Source of the DNA: Myroides oncorhynchi
GTDB lineage: Bacteria > Bacteroidota > Bacteroidia > Flavobacteriales > Flavobacteriaceae
Direction of reading: 5' to 3'
NCBI RefSeq assembly: GCF_020905415.1
Contig: NZ_JAJJMP010000001.1
Coordinates: 62,001-126,000 of the forward strand
DNA length: 64,000 bases
Below the pieces are notes generated by a model. The model had not been told where the DNA came from. It saw nothing but the letters and a program-made list of their open reading frames with translations, and ran no database searches. The translations under genes and the position numbers were made by a program. This document shows positions 54,739 to 63,305 of the stretch, piece by piece. The stretch's first letter is position 1. The number at the start of each line of letters is the position of its first letter.

Positions 54739-56331
54739 TTATTCTTTTACAACATTTACACTTGCCTCTATAACATCTGTCTTAACTGATATAATATAGG
54801 TTCCTCTAGAATATCCGCTTAGATTCAGTGGTTCAGTTTGATTTTTGATTACTTGTTGATATAATATTCTACCTGTGATATCATAGAGCTTAAGTAAGCC
54901 AGCTTTATATTCCACAGGTATAATGATATTGGTATAAGTAACTACAGGATTGGGGATAGCCTCTATTTTTAGTTTTTCTTTACTTGTATCATTATCTGTC
55001 TCTTCTTGGGTTTGATTGTTCTTATCAGATGCTTTCCCCTTTACTTTAACAAGCCAAAAATCATTCATCCCCTTTTGACTACTTTTATCTCTATCTGGTT
55101 TAGAGTCTGAGGTTCCTGCAAATACATACGCTCCATCTCTAGTTTCTATCAGTTTAGAAAGAACATTTTCTCCCTTGCCAGAGATACTCTTTTCCCATAG
55201 CACATCTCCTTCTTTGTTAAGTAGTGTGCCTAGAAAACTTACCTTAGTTCCTTGTTTTGTCTTCTCTAGAGTTGTACCACCAAGTAGGATTGTACCATTA
55301 TCTTTAACTAGACCATTACTTAAAAAGTTTCTTGAGCCATAACCATAGGAAAGTTCTTGTTTTACCTCTCCCTGATTATCAATATCTAGTGACCAATAAT
55401 CTACCTCGGATTGCAATCCACTGTTTTTAGCAGTCCCCACTTCTGAATCCGATATCCCATATAGTCTATAACCATCCTTTGAGACTTCCTGTATTTGCTT
55501 TAACTCATCATTGCCCTCTGAACCATACGTCTTTTGCCAAAGTTCCTTACCATCAGCATTTATCTTAATTACCCAATAATCATTGTTGCCAAAAGAATCA
55601 CTTGTTTTATTTCCACTTACTGATGAATTGCTATAACCTCCTATTAAAAATCCCTTATCACTTGTAGCTATAATATCTGATCCGATATCGTCGTATTCTC
55701 CCCCGAAACTTCTCTGCCATTTTATTACTCCTTCAGAGTTAATTCTTATCACCCAAATATCCTGTCCTCCATAATAAGGTACAGCCTTATTTCCTCCACT
55801 AGATGAGTTGCTATTGATCAAAAGAATATAATCTCCTCCTATTAAAGGAAGTACTTTAACAAGTTCTTCTTTTTCTAATCCTCCATAGGCTTTTTGCCAT
55901 AGCACATTACGCGCTGCATCGAGCTTTATAATCCAAGCGTCACTCTTTCCTATTAAACTTTCTGTTTTGTAATTATCCCTATCACTACTTGAGCTAAGAC
56001 CTAAAATAAAGCCTCCATCTTTTAAGGTATGAGCAACACTGTTTAGAAAATTGTCTCCATTGCCTCCTATACGCAAGTCCCACTCTTTCTTACCACTAGC
56101 TCTCATTTTCCACAGCCAGGCATCATAGTTACTACTGCGCTCTTTTGTAAGATCTCCGCTTTTAAAAGATTGAGTTGCACCAGCTAACAAAAAACCGTTA
56201 TCTGCTGTGGGAATCATATCTAATAAGTATTCAGAGTTATTACCTCCTAAGGTTTGTTCCCACAAAATCTTTTGCGAATAACAGTTTAGGGACAAACAGA
56301 AAAATAAAGGATAGAGTAGTTGTTTTTTCAT
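54739..56331 (-). CDS. T9SS-sorted beta-propeller surface protein (module 2)
   Basis: A 530-residue paralogue of the module 1 protein at 17528-19117, similar over its entire length. It has a signal peptide (MKKQLLYPLFFCLSLNCYSQ), repeated propeller blades with DNGFLLAGATQS and DKGFLIGGYSNS, and a type A T9SS sorting domain at the end (IEAIPNPVVTYTNIIIP, LYDITGRILYQ, YSRGTYIISV). It is the first gene of module 2, 3 nt before the interrupted YD-repeat gene. The gap 56332-56530 upstream holds only AT-rich DNA with a weak inverted repeat. Confidence 0.85.
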   Translation of the reverse strand: MKKQLLYPLFFCLSLNCYSQKILWEQTLGGNNSEYLLDMIPTADNGFLLAGATQSFKSGDLTKERSSNYDAWLWKMRASGKKEWDLRIGGNGDNFLNSVAHTLKDGGFILGLSSSSDRDNYKTESLIGKSDAWIIKLDAARNVLWQKAYGGLEKEELVKVLPLIGGDYILLINSNSSSGGNKAVPYYGGQDIWVIRINSEGVIKWQRSFGGEYDDIGSDIIATSDKGFLIGGYSNSSVSGNKTSDSFGNNDYWVIKINADGKELWQKTYGSEGNDELKQIQEVSKDGYRLYGISDSEVGTAKNSGLQSEVDYWSLDIDNQGEVKQELSYGYGSRNFLSNGLVKDNGTILLGGTTLEKTKQGTKVSFLGTLLNKEGDVLWEKSISGKGENVLSKLIETRDGAYVFAGTSDSKPDRDKSSQKGMNDFWLVKVKGKASDKNNQTQEETDNDTSKEKLKIEAIPNPVVTYTNIIIPVEYKAGLLKLYDITGRILYQQVIKNQTEPLNLSGYSRGTYIISVKTDVIEASVNVVKE

Positions 56332-56530
56332 CGTTTAGAATTAATTTAATTATGTTAAAATTAATATAATATTAACTATAGATTACAAGTGTAAAAAAAT
56401 ATATCAAAAAACGATACTTTTATATTTAATACAACAAACAACAAAACAAACACACACTATAAAAGACATTATATTATTATTTTAATAAATAACACAGCTA
56501 TAAATCAGTGTATAAAAGGCGATTTGATTC

Positions 56531-57479
56531 TTATCTACTTCTTTTTAATCTTTTTTTGATGCTAGCTTCTAACTTAAAATTCAACTGCTCCTCATATTGA
56601 ATAGGTATGGATAAAAAGTTGAAAAAACTCAAGCTTTCAATACTAAACAACTCTGTTAATCTCTTAAAATCAATAATATTATCTAATGAAATATCTTGAA
56701 TATATTTATAATAATCTTCTCTATTTAAACTGTTTTCGACCTGTTCCAATAAATTTAAAGACTGCTTTTCTTCAATGCTTCCCTTATCCATAGTAACAGA
56801 ATACACAAGCTTTTCTTTGAGTTCTCTCTGATAATCAAACATATCATCAAAAAGCCTTTCGCTATTTACTTTAAAAGCAAGATTGTCAAACTGTCCAAAC
56901 TTAGCGGATTGCTCAGTATTTTTTACCTCTTGAATTATTCTTAGGACTTAGCTTTATCTTGTTAGTTATATCCTTGCGACTAACTATAATTTGTAAGTGC
57001 ATTTGCTCACCCTCTTTAATTTCACCAACGCTTACTTCTCCGCTTTTTGCTTTTTCATCAATATTAGAGTAATACCGAAAATGTTCAAGTTTTCCAAACC
57101 AAAGAAGGTCTTTGCTACTTATTATACTCTCTTTTCTAAAGTTGAGTGCATAAGCATCCATAACAGCGGTAGCATATTCTTTTAGTTTCTGCTGTAGCAA
57201 TTCTTCTCCGTACTTCTGTTTTAAAAAGAGAATCTCTTTCTCACTTGGACTTATATTAACTAAGAAAAACTTATCATCCGTTTTGCAAAGCTTAGCTACG
57301 TTATTATCAAGCTTAACTCTTACTTCTTGATGTGACACATCATATCTACCATTAGTAAACCAAAGTTCCTTCTTTTCATCATTAGCCTTTAGTTTGTTTT
57401 CTTTTTCTAAGTAGGCAACAAGTCTTGCAGAACTACCTTTATTGCTTCCAGTTTCTGAATCAGTAATATTTATAAACAT
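56531..57479 (-). pseudogene. MobB/DUF5712-type relaxase with a poly-A frameshift
   Basis: The upstream frame (57479-56913) begins MFINITDSETGSNKGSS and runs through ARLVAYLEKEN, FFLVNISPSE, HLQIIVSRKDITNKIKLSP and NNSRGKK, matching Bacteroidetes MobB/DUF5712 mobilization relaxases. It then stops at a run of six A. With five A the frame continues NTEQSAKFGQFDNLAFKVN into the second frame (56842-56531, MFDYQRELKEKLVYSVTM), which fits the family. The original protein would have about 316 residues. The relaxase nicks the transfer origin during mobilization; this copy is probably inactive unless rescued by slippage at the homopolymer. Confidence 0.75.
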
Positions 57480-57481
57480 AA

Positions 57482-58030
57482 TTACATATTATTTAAGGAT
57501 TGTCTTACATGCTCTATTAACTGTTCTTTCTTTGCATTAGCTGTTGCCCAACCCATTTCTTCACGTGAATGGATGTAATACTCTAAAAGCTTGCTAAACT
57601 GCTCTTTGAGCTCATCTTTTTGCCTTTGATGATTTATTAGTACTCTTATTCCACCTATTATGCTTTTAGTATTCTTGACTAGGGCAGTACTTATCTCACT
57701 TTCTCTAGCTAAATGATTATCAATCTTACTAAGCTTATCATTACTTTGAACCATAGCAACTTTTAAAAGTCCTACATCTGTAAAGCTTGGCAATAAAAAA
57801 TCTTTCTCTTGTTGTTTTATAAAAGAGATTATCCGACCGATTCCCGAGGATAATTCCCTTTTTAAAACTTCATCTCCAAAGTCCGATGGATCTTTTTTAC
57901 TTCTATAGAAGTAATCCACCATCTGAGTAAATAACTCTTTCTTGCTTCGCTTAAATCCTAAAGCGAGCTTTTCAAGCTTTTAATTGACTGGTTTTGAAAA
58001 GCGAATACTACTTGTGTCTAATTGTTTCAT
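57482..58030 (-). pseudogene. bfmA: BfmA/BtgA-type mobilization protein with a nonsense codon
   Basis: Reading from the ATG at 58030 gives MKQLDTSSIRFSKPVN, a TAA at 57982-57980, then in the same frame KLEKLALGFKRSKKELFTQM and the 146-residue open part starting MVDYFYRSKKDPSDFGDEVL. The combined protein matches the BfmA/BtgA family, whose N-terminal ribbon-helix-helix-like domain binds the transfer origin beside the relaxase. The stop removes that N-terminal strand unless translation restarts at 57922. It is 2 nt from the relaxase gene. With the relaxase frameshift this indicates a decaying mobilization module. Confidence 0.75.
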
Positions 58031-58063
58031 ACAAATTCCTTTTTAAATTCATTAATCTTAAAA

Positions 58064-58256
58064 GAGTATACTCTTAAGTATACCCAAATCCCATCTTTAT
58101 AAAGGCTGAAAGCCCCAGAGTATACCTTCAGTATACTCAAACCCTTTGCAACGTCAGTAAAAAGGCAAGCGACTAGGGCTCTGCCCAAGTCCCGCTTGCT
58201 TTTTTCAAAACCATATATTACCGTAAAAGAAAAGAGTAGTGATATACTACTCTTTT
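58064..58256. repeat. AGTATAC repeats and hairpins upstream of the mobilization genes (possible oriT)
   Basis: Four AGTATAC units lie at 58065-58071, 58077-58083, 58119-58125 and 58130-58136, arranged as two close pairs, with a GGCTGAAAGCC hairpin between. Beyond them are a GC-rich stem-loop (58165-58199, GCAAGCG...CGCTTGC followed by six T) and a perfect 11-bp stem with 5-nt loop (58230-58256). The place, right before bfmA and mobB, is where a transfer origin or the mobilization operator is expected. No gene is present in 58031-58342. Confidence 0.5.
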
Positions 58257-58342
58257 AATATTTCTTAAGGCAAAGTAAATCAATGTGATTCAGAATATTG
58301 CAAGACATATTTAGCCAAATAGAGTCAGTTCCTTTTTATTAA

Positions 58343-60079
58343 TTAATTTTGTGTATAAACCTCTTCTATATTGTTTAATCCTTTATTACACTCAAAATCA
58401 AATATGCCTTTTTCATATTGTAGATAACACTCTTTAGCAAGCTCATAAATCTTACAAATGAAATAATAAACTCTGTTCCACTGTTCTTCTGTGTATTTAA
58501 CAGTTGGGAATTTGATATTAGGATAATTTCTAAGACTTGTATAATTATCAAATAGTATTTCTCTTATCTCCTTATCACAGTCAATAACAAGATTTAATTC
58601 TGGGGCATACCATTGAATTAAGCGCCATAGATAACTTATAGTGTGTACTTGTGGCATATAATCCATTTTAGCAAAAAGTATAGCCATTGCAAGTTGCTGT
58701 AAGGTATACTTATATAAAATCACATCTGCATCGCTCTGACAGTCCTCTATTTGGTAACTGAGCCTTTTTACAATAGGTTTAACCATTGCTTTACATTCTG
58801 TCCAAAATTTTAGTTTAAGTTCACTTAATGGGAACGTTTCTAAATCTGGATCCTCAGCTATTAGTGGTGCTCCAATCCACAGTTTATCCTCTGTTAGATT
58901 TGTTCTAAAGAAAGAATGGTATACAGGTATATGTAAATGCCAATTTGATTTTTTTATTAAGATTGTGGTTACATCAACTAAATCTTCAGTATGAAAAGAA
59001 ACGTATTGTCTTATATTTCCCTCTTCATTGATGTGCAACGTCTCAACACTTGCTATTAATAGTAGATGTAGTTTATAGGGAGTTGGGGGCTCAGAACTTA
59101 AGAGTACCTGCTCATTAGCTCTTCTTTTTATTAGATAAAATGACTTCACCTTTTTATATTTCTCTAAAGCCTTTCTTGCTCTTTCCTCAAGAGCCTCTTG
59201 TATTTCCGTTATTTGTTCTGGGCTATCTAATGATAGTAATTTTTGTTTGTTTACTATGTATCTATACTTACTTAGTATTCGATGTGGTATTTCTATGTAC
59301 ATAGCTTCTAAAAAATACTGTGCTATGTTAAGGAAATATCCTATTGTTAGTTGTTTTTTGGGTTCTGTCTGTTCAGTAATTTTCTTTGGTTTTAGCTCTT
59401 CTCTAAATAATGAAACCATATCTTCTACATAAAAGTCAAAGTCTTCTTCAAAAACATCTTGAACAGGATAGCAATGAGTAAACACAAAATTTAGAAAAGA
59501 AGCATTACTATACTGAATACTCCCTGATAGTATAGGTTGAACTCTTTCTTTTGTATCTTGTATTACTTGTTTTATACCAAGCATAGCAGATTGTTCATTT
59601 ATAAGATTAGTTTTCAACTCCTTTTTTAAGGACTTTAAAAACTTAGTATTTCTTTTGTAATGCTTAGCAAACCATTTAGAAATATATTTTTCAAAATCAT
59701 TTTCTTTCTGTTTGGATTGATGCAAACTAAACAAAGGTTCGGCATCAAGTAAAGAACCATAAGTGAGATTTTCTTTTTGGAAATTTAATATTGAATACAT
59801 TATATTCTGAAAAGAATCAGATTGATAAAAATCTTTGATACATAAGCAATAAATATTTACTTGGTAGTGATTAATCCCTTTAGTAATCCATTTGCTTTTA
59901 CGAATATAATTTAGTTCATCAATATCGTAAAAACAAAGGGTAATAATAGGATGATTGAGCAAGTTATTCTGTGAATAAAAAATAAATCCCACTAATTTTT
60001 TTTTGATTAATTCTTCAAGTTCATGTTTTAGTTCGCTTGATAATTTTAAGCTTTCAAGCTTGTTAATGATTGATTTCAT
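58343..60079 (-). CDS. Unknown protein, possible nucleotidyltransferase-HEPN fusion
   Basis: The ATG at 60079 (MKSIINKLESLKLSSEL) is preferred to the upstream TTG at 60109, giving 578 residues. The N-terminal region (LVGFIFYSQNN, NIYCLCIKDFYQ) resembles a degenerate nucleotidyltransferase fold without the usual GS-x-DxD motif. The middle is helical and charged (EERARKALEKYKKVKSFY). The last 130 residues (LQQLAMAILFAKMDYMPQVHTISYLWRLIQWY) look like a HEPN domain, common in RNases and toxins, but I see no R-x4-6-H motif. Relatives are seen among Bacteroidetes mobile element genes. No function is assigned. Confidence 0.5.
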   Translation of the reverse strand: MKSIINKLESLKLSSELKHELEELIKKKLVGFIFYSQNNLLNHPIITLCFYDIDELNYIRKSKWITKGINHYQVNIYCLCIKDFYQSDSFQNIMYSILNFQKENLTYGSLLDAEPLFSLHQSKQKENDFEKYISKWFAKHYKRNTKFLKSLKKELKTNLINEQSAMLGIKQVIQDTKERVQPILSGSIQYSNASFLNFVFTHCYPVQDVFEEDFDFYVEDMVSLFREELKPKKITEQTEPKKQLTIGYFLNIAQYFLEAMYIEIPHRILSKYRYIVNKQKLLSLDSPEQITEIQEALEERARKALEKYKKVKSFYLIKRRANEQVLLSSEPPTPYKLHLLLIASVETLHINEEGNIRQYVSFHTEDLVDVTTILIKKSNWHLHIPVYHSFFRTNLTEDKLWIGAPLIAEDPDLETFPLSELKLKFWTECKAMVKPIVKRLSYQIEDCQSDADVILYKYTLQQLAMAILFAKMDYMPQVHTISYLWRLIQWYAPELNLVIDCDKEIREILFDNYTSLRNYPNIKFPTVKYTEEQWNRVYYFICKIYELAKECYLQYEKGIFDFECNKGLNNIEEVYTQN

Positions 60080-60401
60080 AATTACCGTATTTAAGGTTAA
60101 CAACTGCAATTTCCTACCTTGATTTAAGGTAATCTATTCAATTAAAAGATATTATAGTTTGTGATGTGAATAGTATATCTTCTACAAAAAGTTCATTTTT
60201 ATGAATCTAAAAAATTATAAAGAAAGTATTATTTGATTTGGGATGATACGCATATTCATCGATTTAATGACTTGCATTGTTGAACTAAATACTGATCAAG
60301 ATAATACTCAGGCTGATTAAATGCATATTTTATCCCTGATATAGAATAGTTTACCAATATGTAAGAAGGTACTTTTATATAAACCTTAAAAAACTTGAAT
60401 T

Positions 60402-60965
60402 ATGAAAGCAATCAAAATCCCCTTAGAATCACATTTGTGGACTAAAAGAGGCATCAAATGCCCTTATAAAATTATTAAAGAGATGTTTTCTTCCTACAGC
60501 TTAGAAAGCTATAAGACATTTTTAAATGAGTATTCATATTATGTATTAGAAATAAAAAAACGGTATAAAGGAACTGCTGGGGATATGGTATATAGATTTT
60601 TCATACTCCATTCTATGTTTAGAGCATGTTATACTATTTTTAAAAAGCCTAAAGGATTTGAAAAACGAAAATTAACTGTCCCTAAAACAGATAATTTTAA
60701 TGATTTCTACTTAGGCTCTCTCACATTAGAAGAGTACTTAAATCCTTATATGACCTTCAAGAATATTTTTACAATGGTTAGCCTAGAAGATTTAGATTAT
60801 TTTTCAGCTGATTATATACAAGATGCTTTAAAAGAAAAGCAAATTTTTGAAGTATATTACCAAATTCCTCCTATCTATTTATATAAGCTACTTGATGCTT
60901 GTTGGTTAATCCATAAACGAGGTTATCTTAAAGATTCTGAGGAGCTATTATCCACAACGAAATGA
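60402..60965 (+). CDS. Hypothetical protein of the mobilizable element
   Basis: A 187-residue soluble protein that I do not recognise. It is rich in aromatic residues and lysine (SYSLESYKTFLNEYSYYVLEIKK, with the following helix RYKGTAGDMVYRFFILHS) and has no signal peptide or membrane helix. It is alone on the plus strand, divergent from the possible HEPN protein. The gap 60080-60401 between them shows no recognisable element. Confidence 0.45.
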   Translation: MKAIKIPLESHLWTKRGIKCPYKIIKEMFSSYSLESYKTFLNEYSYYVLEIKKRYKGTAGDMVYRFFILHSMFRACYTIFKKPKGFEKRKLTVPKTDNFNDFYLGSLTLEEYLNPYMTFKNIFTMVSLEDLDYFSADYIQDALKEKQIFEVYYQIPPIYLYKLLDACWLIHKRGYLKDSEELLSTTK

Positions 60966-61095
60966 CGTTTAAATTATCGAGATGTGTCTTTGTCCTTACA
61001 AATTGAAAATTTTCCAGTATCAAAGACCACTTGTTTTTCTCCCGAAGGTCGCAAAATTGGTAAAGAGAAAGGAGTATTAATTACCCAAATAAAGC

Positions 61096-61136
61096 AAAAA
61101 AGCTAGAGTACAAAATTACATGTACTCTAGCTTTTT
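61096..61136. terminator. Strong bidirectional stem-loop terminator
   Basis: AAAAAGCTAGAGTACA (61097-61112) pairs perfectly with TGTACTCTAGCTTTTT (61121-61136) around an 8-nt loop. It ends 1 nt before the stop codon of the minus-strand gene at 61138. Confidence 0.75.
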
Positions 61137-61137
61137 C

Positions 61138-61455
61138 TTATATCCAATGATAGGATTTATCTTTTCTGTTTTGATAACAAAGCATATCTTCTTTTCTAAG
61201 TTCTGGAAAAAATCTAATGGCTCTTTCAATAGCGTAATTAGGTAAGAACTTAATCTCCTTACATATTGTAAGAAGCACTTTTTCTTTGCTATACAACCGA
61301 ACGATTTCATCTATTTCACTCTGATCGCCACGTTCAATTACACGTACTATAATGGGAATATATGCTTTCTGATAATCAAGCTTATTAATGTCAGTGTCCC
61401 AAAATAATTGAGTTCCTAAAGTTGAAATATCAGTTAGTTTTTGTTCTTTTTTCAT
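61138..61455 (-). CDS. DUF6922-like protein, probable antitoxin partner
   Basis: A 105-residue protein beginning MKKEQKLTDISTLGTQLFWD, with the family segment TLGTQLFWDTDINKLDYQ followed by YIPIIVRVIERGDQSEIDEIVRLY. Small proteins of this kind sit beside AbiEii/AbiGii nucleotidyltransferase genes in many Bacteroidetes and are thought to be the antitoxin. Here it lies 39 nt downstream of the nucleotidyltransferase gene on the same strand. The biochemical role is unproven. Confidence 0.65.
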   Translation of the reverse strand: MKKEQKLTDISTLGTQLFWDTDINKLDYQKAYIPIIVRVIERGDQSEIDEIVRLYSKEKVLLTICKEIKFLPNYAIERAIRFFPELRKEDMLCYQNRKDKSYHWI

Positions 61456-61494
61456 ATTATAAATATAGTGATTTCATGAAGGTTAAGCAACTGT

Positions 61495-62178
61495 TTATCT
61501 GCGTATTCCTCTTTTTCTAACATGTTGGTCTATTTTTTTATCGGGTTCTAAATCGAATTTAAAAGAGGGATTTGCAACAGCTTTTTCTAAACGTTCTTTC
61601 ATTCTATCCCAATTACTTTCTTTTCCATGCATCAAGATAACCTCAAAATCTCGATAGATATTCTCATAAAAAGTTAATGCATAGGATGCTAATGCTGTAT
61701 TACCATTATACTTGTTTTTATAAGCATCTAAATAGGTTTGCAAAGGATTGTGCTCTAAAAGAAAATACATATCAACAAAGTCTTTGATACGTGTTCCGCT
61801 TTGAAAAATAGCATGAAGTTTCATTGCTCCAATATCTTCTAAAGAAGCTAATCGTACATTGTCTATATTCAATACTTCTTTTTGCAAAGGATATTTATGT
61901 GCAATAATATCTACTTTAACTCGATTGATATCCATTAAAATAGTATTATTAAACATTTCCTTTATATTAGCATTAAGCTTTTGTTTTAAATGTTGTGATA
62001 TCGATTTATAATCAAAATCTTTGGTCGAAAATAGGTCTATATCAATACTAATTCGATGACCTATTTGCAGGCTTAATGCTGTTCCTCCTACAAGAATAAA
62101 ATCTTGTAACTTTTCATCTTTCATAAGCCTTTGAAGTAATTCCCAAAGCTCATTAATAACGGTTTGTTTATATAACAT
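61495..62178 (-). CDS. AbiEii/AbiGii-family nucleotidyltransferase toxin
   Basis: A 227-residue nucleotidyltransferase: ILVGGTALSLQIGHR (residues 28-42) and IDIDLFS (45-51) form the active-site motif, with a third acidic residue in VKVDIIAHKY. The middle segment SLEDIGAMKLHAIFQSGTRIKDFVDMYFLL is typical of the AbiEii/AbiGii family. It forms a two-gene unit with the DUF6922-like gene. It differs in sequence and partner from the AbiEii gene at 41362-42210, so the window contains two independent AbiEii-type units. Confidence 0.82.
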   Translation of the reverse strand: MLYKQTVINELWELLQRLMKDEKLQDFILVGGTALSLQIGHRISIDIDLFSTKDFDYKSISQHLKQKLNANIKEMFNNTILMDINRVKVDIIAHKYPLQKEVLNIDNVRLASLEDIGAMKLHAIFQSGTRIKDFVDMYFLLEHNPLQTYLDAYKNKYNGNTALASYALTFYENIYRDFEVILMHGKESNWDRMKERLEKAVANPSFKFDLEPDKKIDQHVRKRGIRR

Positions 62179-62264
62179 AATTAAAAAATTTTCAGAAAAG
62201 TATTCCTGAAAACCTCCTATATTATGTATTGGCTTAATGAGGTTCTATTTGTCTTTATAAGTCA

Positions 62265-62296
62265 CAAAAAAAAGCCTAACCATAGGTTAAGCTTTC
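62265..62296 (-). terminator. Terminator of the XRE regulator gene
   Basis: AAGCCTAACC (62272-62281) pairs with GGTTAAGCTT (62285-62294) with one bulge-like mismatch. On the minus strand the stem is followed by a run of eight T, 23 nt past the XRE stop codon. Confidence 0.65.
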
Positions 62297-62317
62297 ATAT
62301 ATTTATTAATAATCTAT

Positions 62318-62725
62318 TTACTTCGTTTGAATCAACTTCTCTAAACGAACCATCATTTCATCTTTTTCTTTTAGCATACGTTCGTACAAGGCAATCTTTT
62401 CTTCGTGAAGTTGAACAATTTTATCAATAGGGTTGTTATTAAAAACTGGACTATAATTTATCAAGCCTTGTGTGCCATGAAATGTACTTGATATTATATT
62501 AATAGCTTGCTCTTCATCAAAATTCTCAATTGCTTCTACAGGTATTTTAAGCACCTTTGAAATCTGTTGCAACAGTGAATTATCAATGACTTCTTTTTGT
62601 TCAAGTAAAGATATCTTCTTTTGATTCCAATCCTCTCCTAAATCAAAAGCAAGAACCTCTTGCTTGATTCCAAGCATTTCTCTAAAACGCTTTACATTTC
62701 TTCCTTGGTGTATTTTATGTTCCAT
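62318..62725 (-). CDS. XRE-family transcriptional regulator with coiled-coil tail
   Basis: A 135-residue regulator. Residues 8-70 form a helix-turn-helix of the XRE kind (RNVKRFREMLGIKQEVLAFDLG, KKISLLEQKEVIDNSLL, ISKVLKIPVEAIENF). The C-terminal 30 residues (LHEEKIALYERMLKEKDEM) form a coiled coil, probably for dimerization. Such proteins are commonly found near integrase genes in Bacteroidetes mobile elements and regulate them or neighbouring toxin genes. Confidence 0.82.
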   Translation of the reverse strand: MEHKIHQGRNVKRFREMLGIKQEVLAFDLGEDWNQKKISLLEQKEVIDNSLLQQISKVLKIPVEAIENFDEEQAINIISSTFHGTQGLINYSPVFNNNPIDKIVQLHEEKIALYERMLKEKDEMMVRLEKLIQTK

Positions 62726-62940
62726 AATTAATAGCTGAGTTAAGAAGGCTCAAAGATAAAGCCAATGATTTAAAAAGATTGAATTGTAAAGTTATAAAAT
62801 AATCGGTAAGATATCCCAATATGAGAATATTATAGTTGTTTAATAGGAAATTCATAGCAAAATAGACCTTGAAACTGCCAAAAACAGAGTATCATCTGTT
62901 TTGATTGTAGTTTAGTTGTTTAACCAAAAAAATAACTATC

Positions 62941-63195
62941 ATGGAAAGTCAAATTACAAAAGACGATTTGAGATTGTTTGCTCAAACAATCATTGGAGAG
63001 TTAAAAGATCTATTAGTCAAGCAAAACAAAGAAACTTCTCTTGAATGGGTAAAGGCTAAAGTAGCAAGACAATTACTCAGTATCTCGCCAGCTTCACTAC
63101 AAACACTACGCATTAGTGGTAAATTGCAGTATCGCAAAATACTTGGTTCGTATTACTACAACAGAAAAGATATTATGAACCTTTTTAATGAGTAG
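62941..63195 (+). CDS. Small HTH (excisionase/MerR-like) DNA-binding protein
   Basis: An 84-residue protein with a winged helix-turn-helix of the helix_turn_helix_17/excisionase kind: EWVKAKVARQLLSISPASLQTLRISGK, then YRKILGSYYYNRKDIMNLF. Such proteins bind DNA at element ends and promote excision, or regulate element genes. It lies between the XRE gene and the integrase. Its last codons form one arm of a long stem-loop (63178-63223). Confidence 0.75.
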   Translation: MESQITKDDLRLFAQTIIGELKDLLVKQNKETSLEWVKAKVARQLLSISPASLQTLRISGKLQYRKILGSYYYNRKDIMNLFNE

Positions 63196-63223
63196 AAGTT
63201 TACTTTTACTCATTAAAAAGGTT
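63178..63223. terminator. 22-bp stem-loop overlapping the end of the HTH gene
   Basis: The arms 63178-63199 and 63202-63223 match except for one G-T pair, around a 2-nt loop. The hairpin takes in the last five codons and stop of the HTH gene, so it probably ends that transcript. Confidence 0.6.
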
Positions 63224-63231
63224 GGAAATTG

Positions 63232-63300
63232 ACTCCCTTAAATTTCTTGTTTGCAAAACTACAATTGAATTGTTAGAAAGTGTAGAGAATTTAAGGGAGT
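63232..63300. repeat. 13-bp inverted repeat beside the integrase 3' end
   Basis: ACTCCCTTAAATT (63232-63244) and AATTTAAGGGAGT (63288-63300) are exact complements 43 nt apart. The second arm ends 5 nt before the integrase stop codon. It may be a terminator-like structure or recombinase arm sites. Confidence 0.4.
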
Positions 63301-63305
63301 TCCTA

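Noticed and set aside
58343..60109. Upstream TTG start at 60109 for the possible HEPN protein
   Set aside because: An ATG ten codons later (60079) gives a more natural start, and the extension shows no conserved pattern.
61116..61310. 64-residue minus-strand frame overlapping the DUF6922-like gene
   Set aside because: It lies in another frame of the DUF6922-like gene and has no recognisable features.
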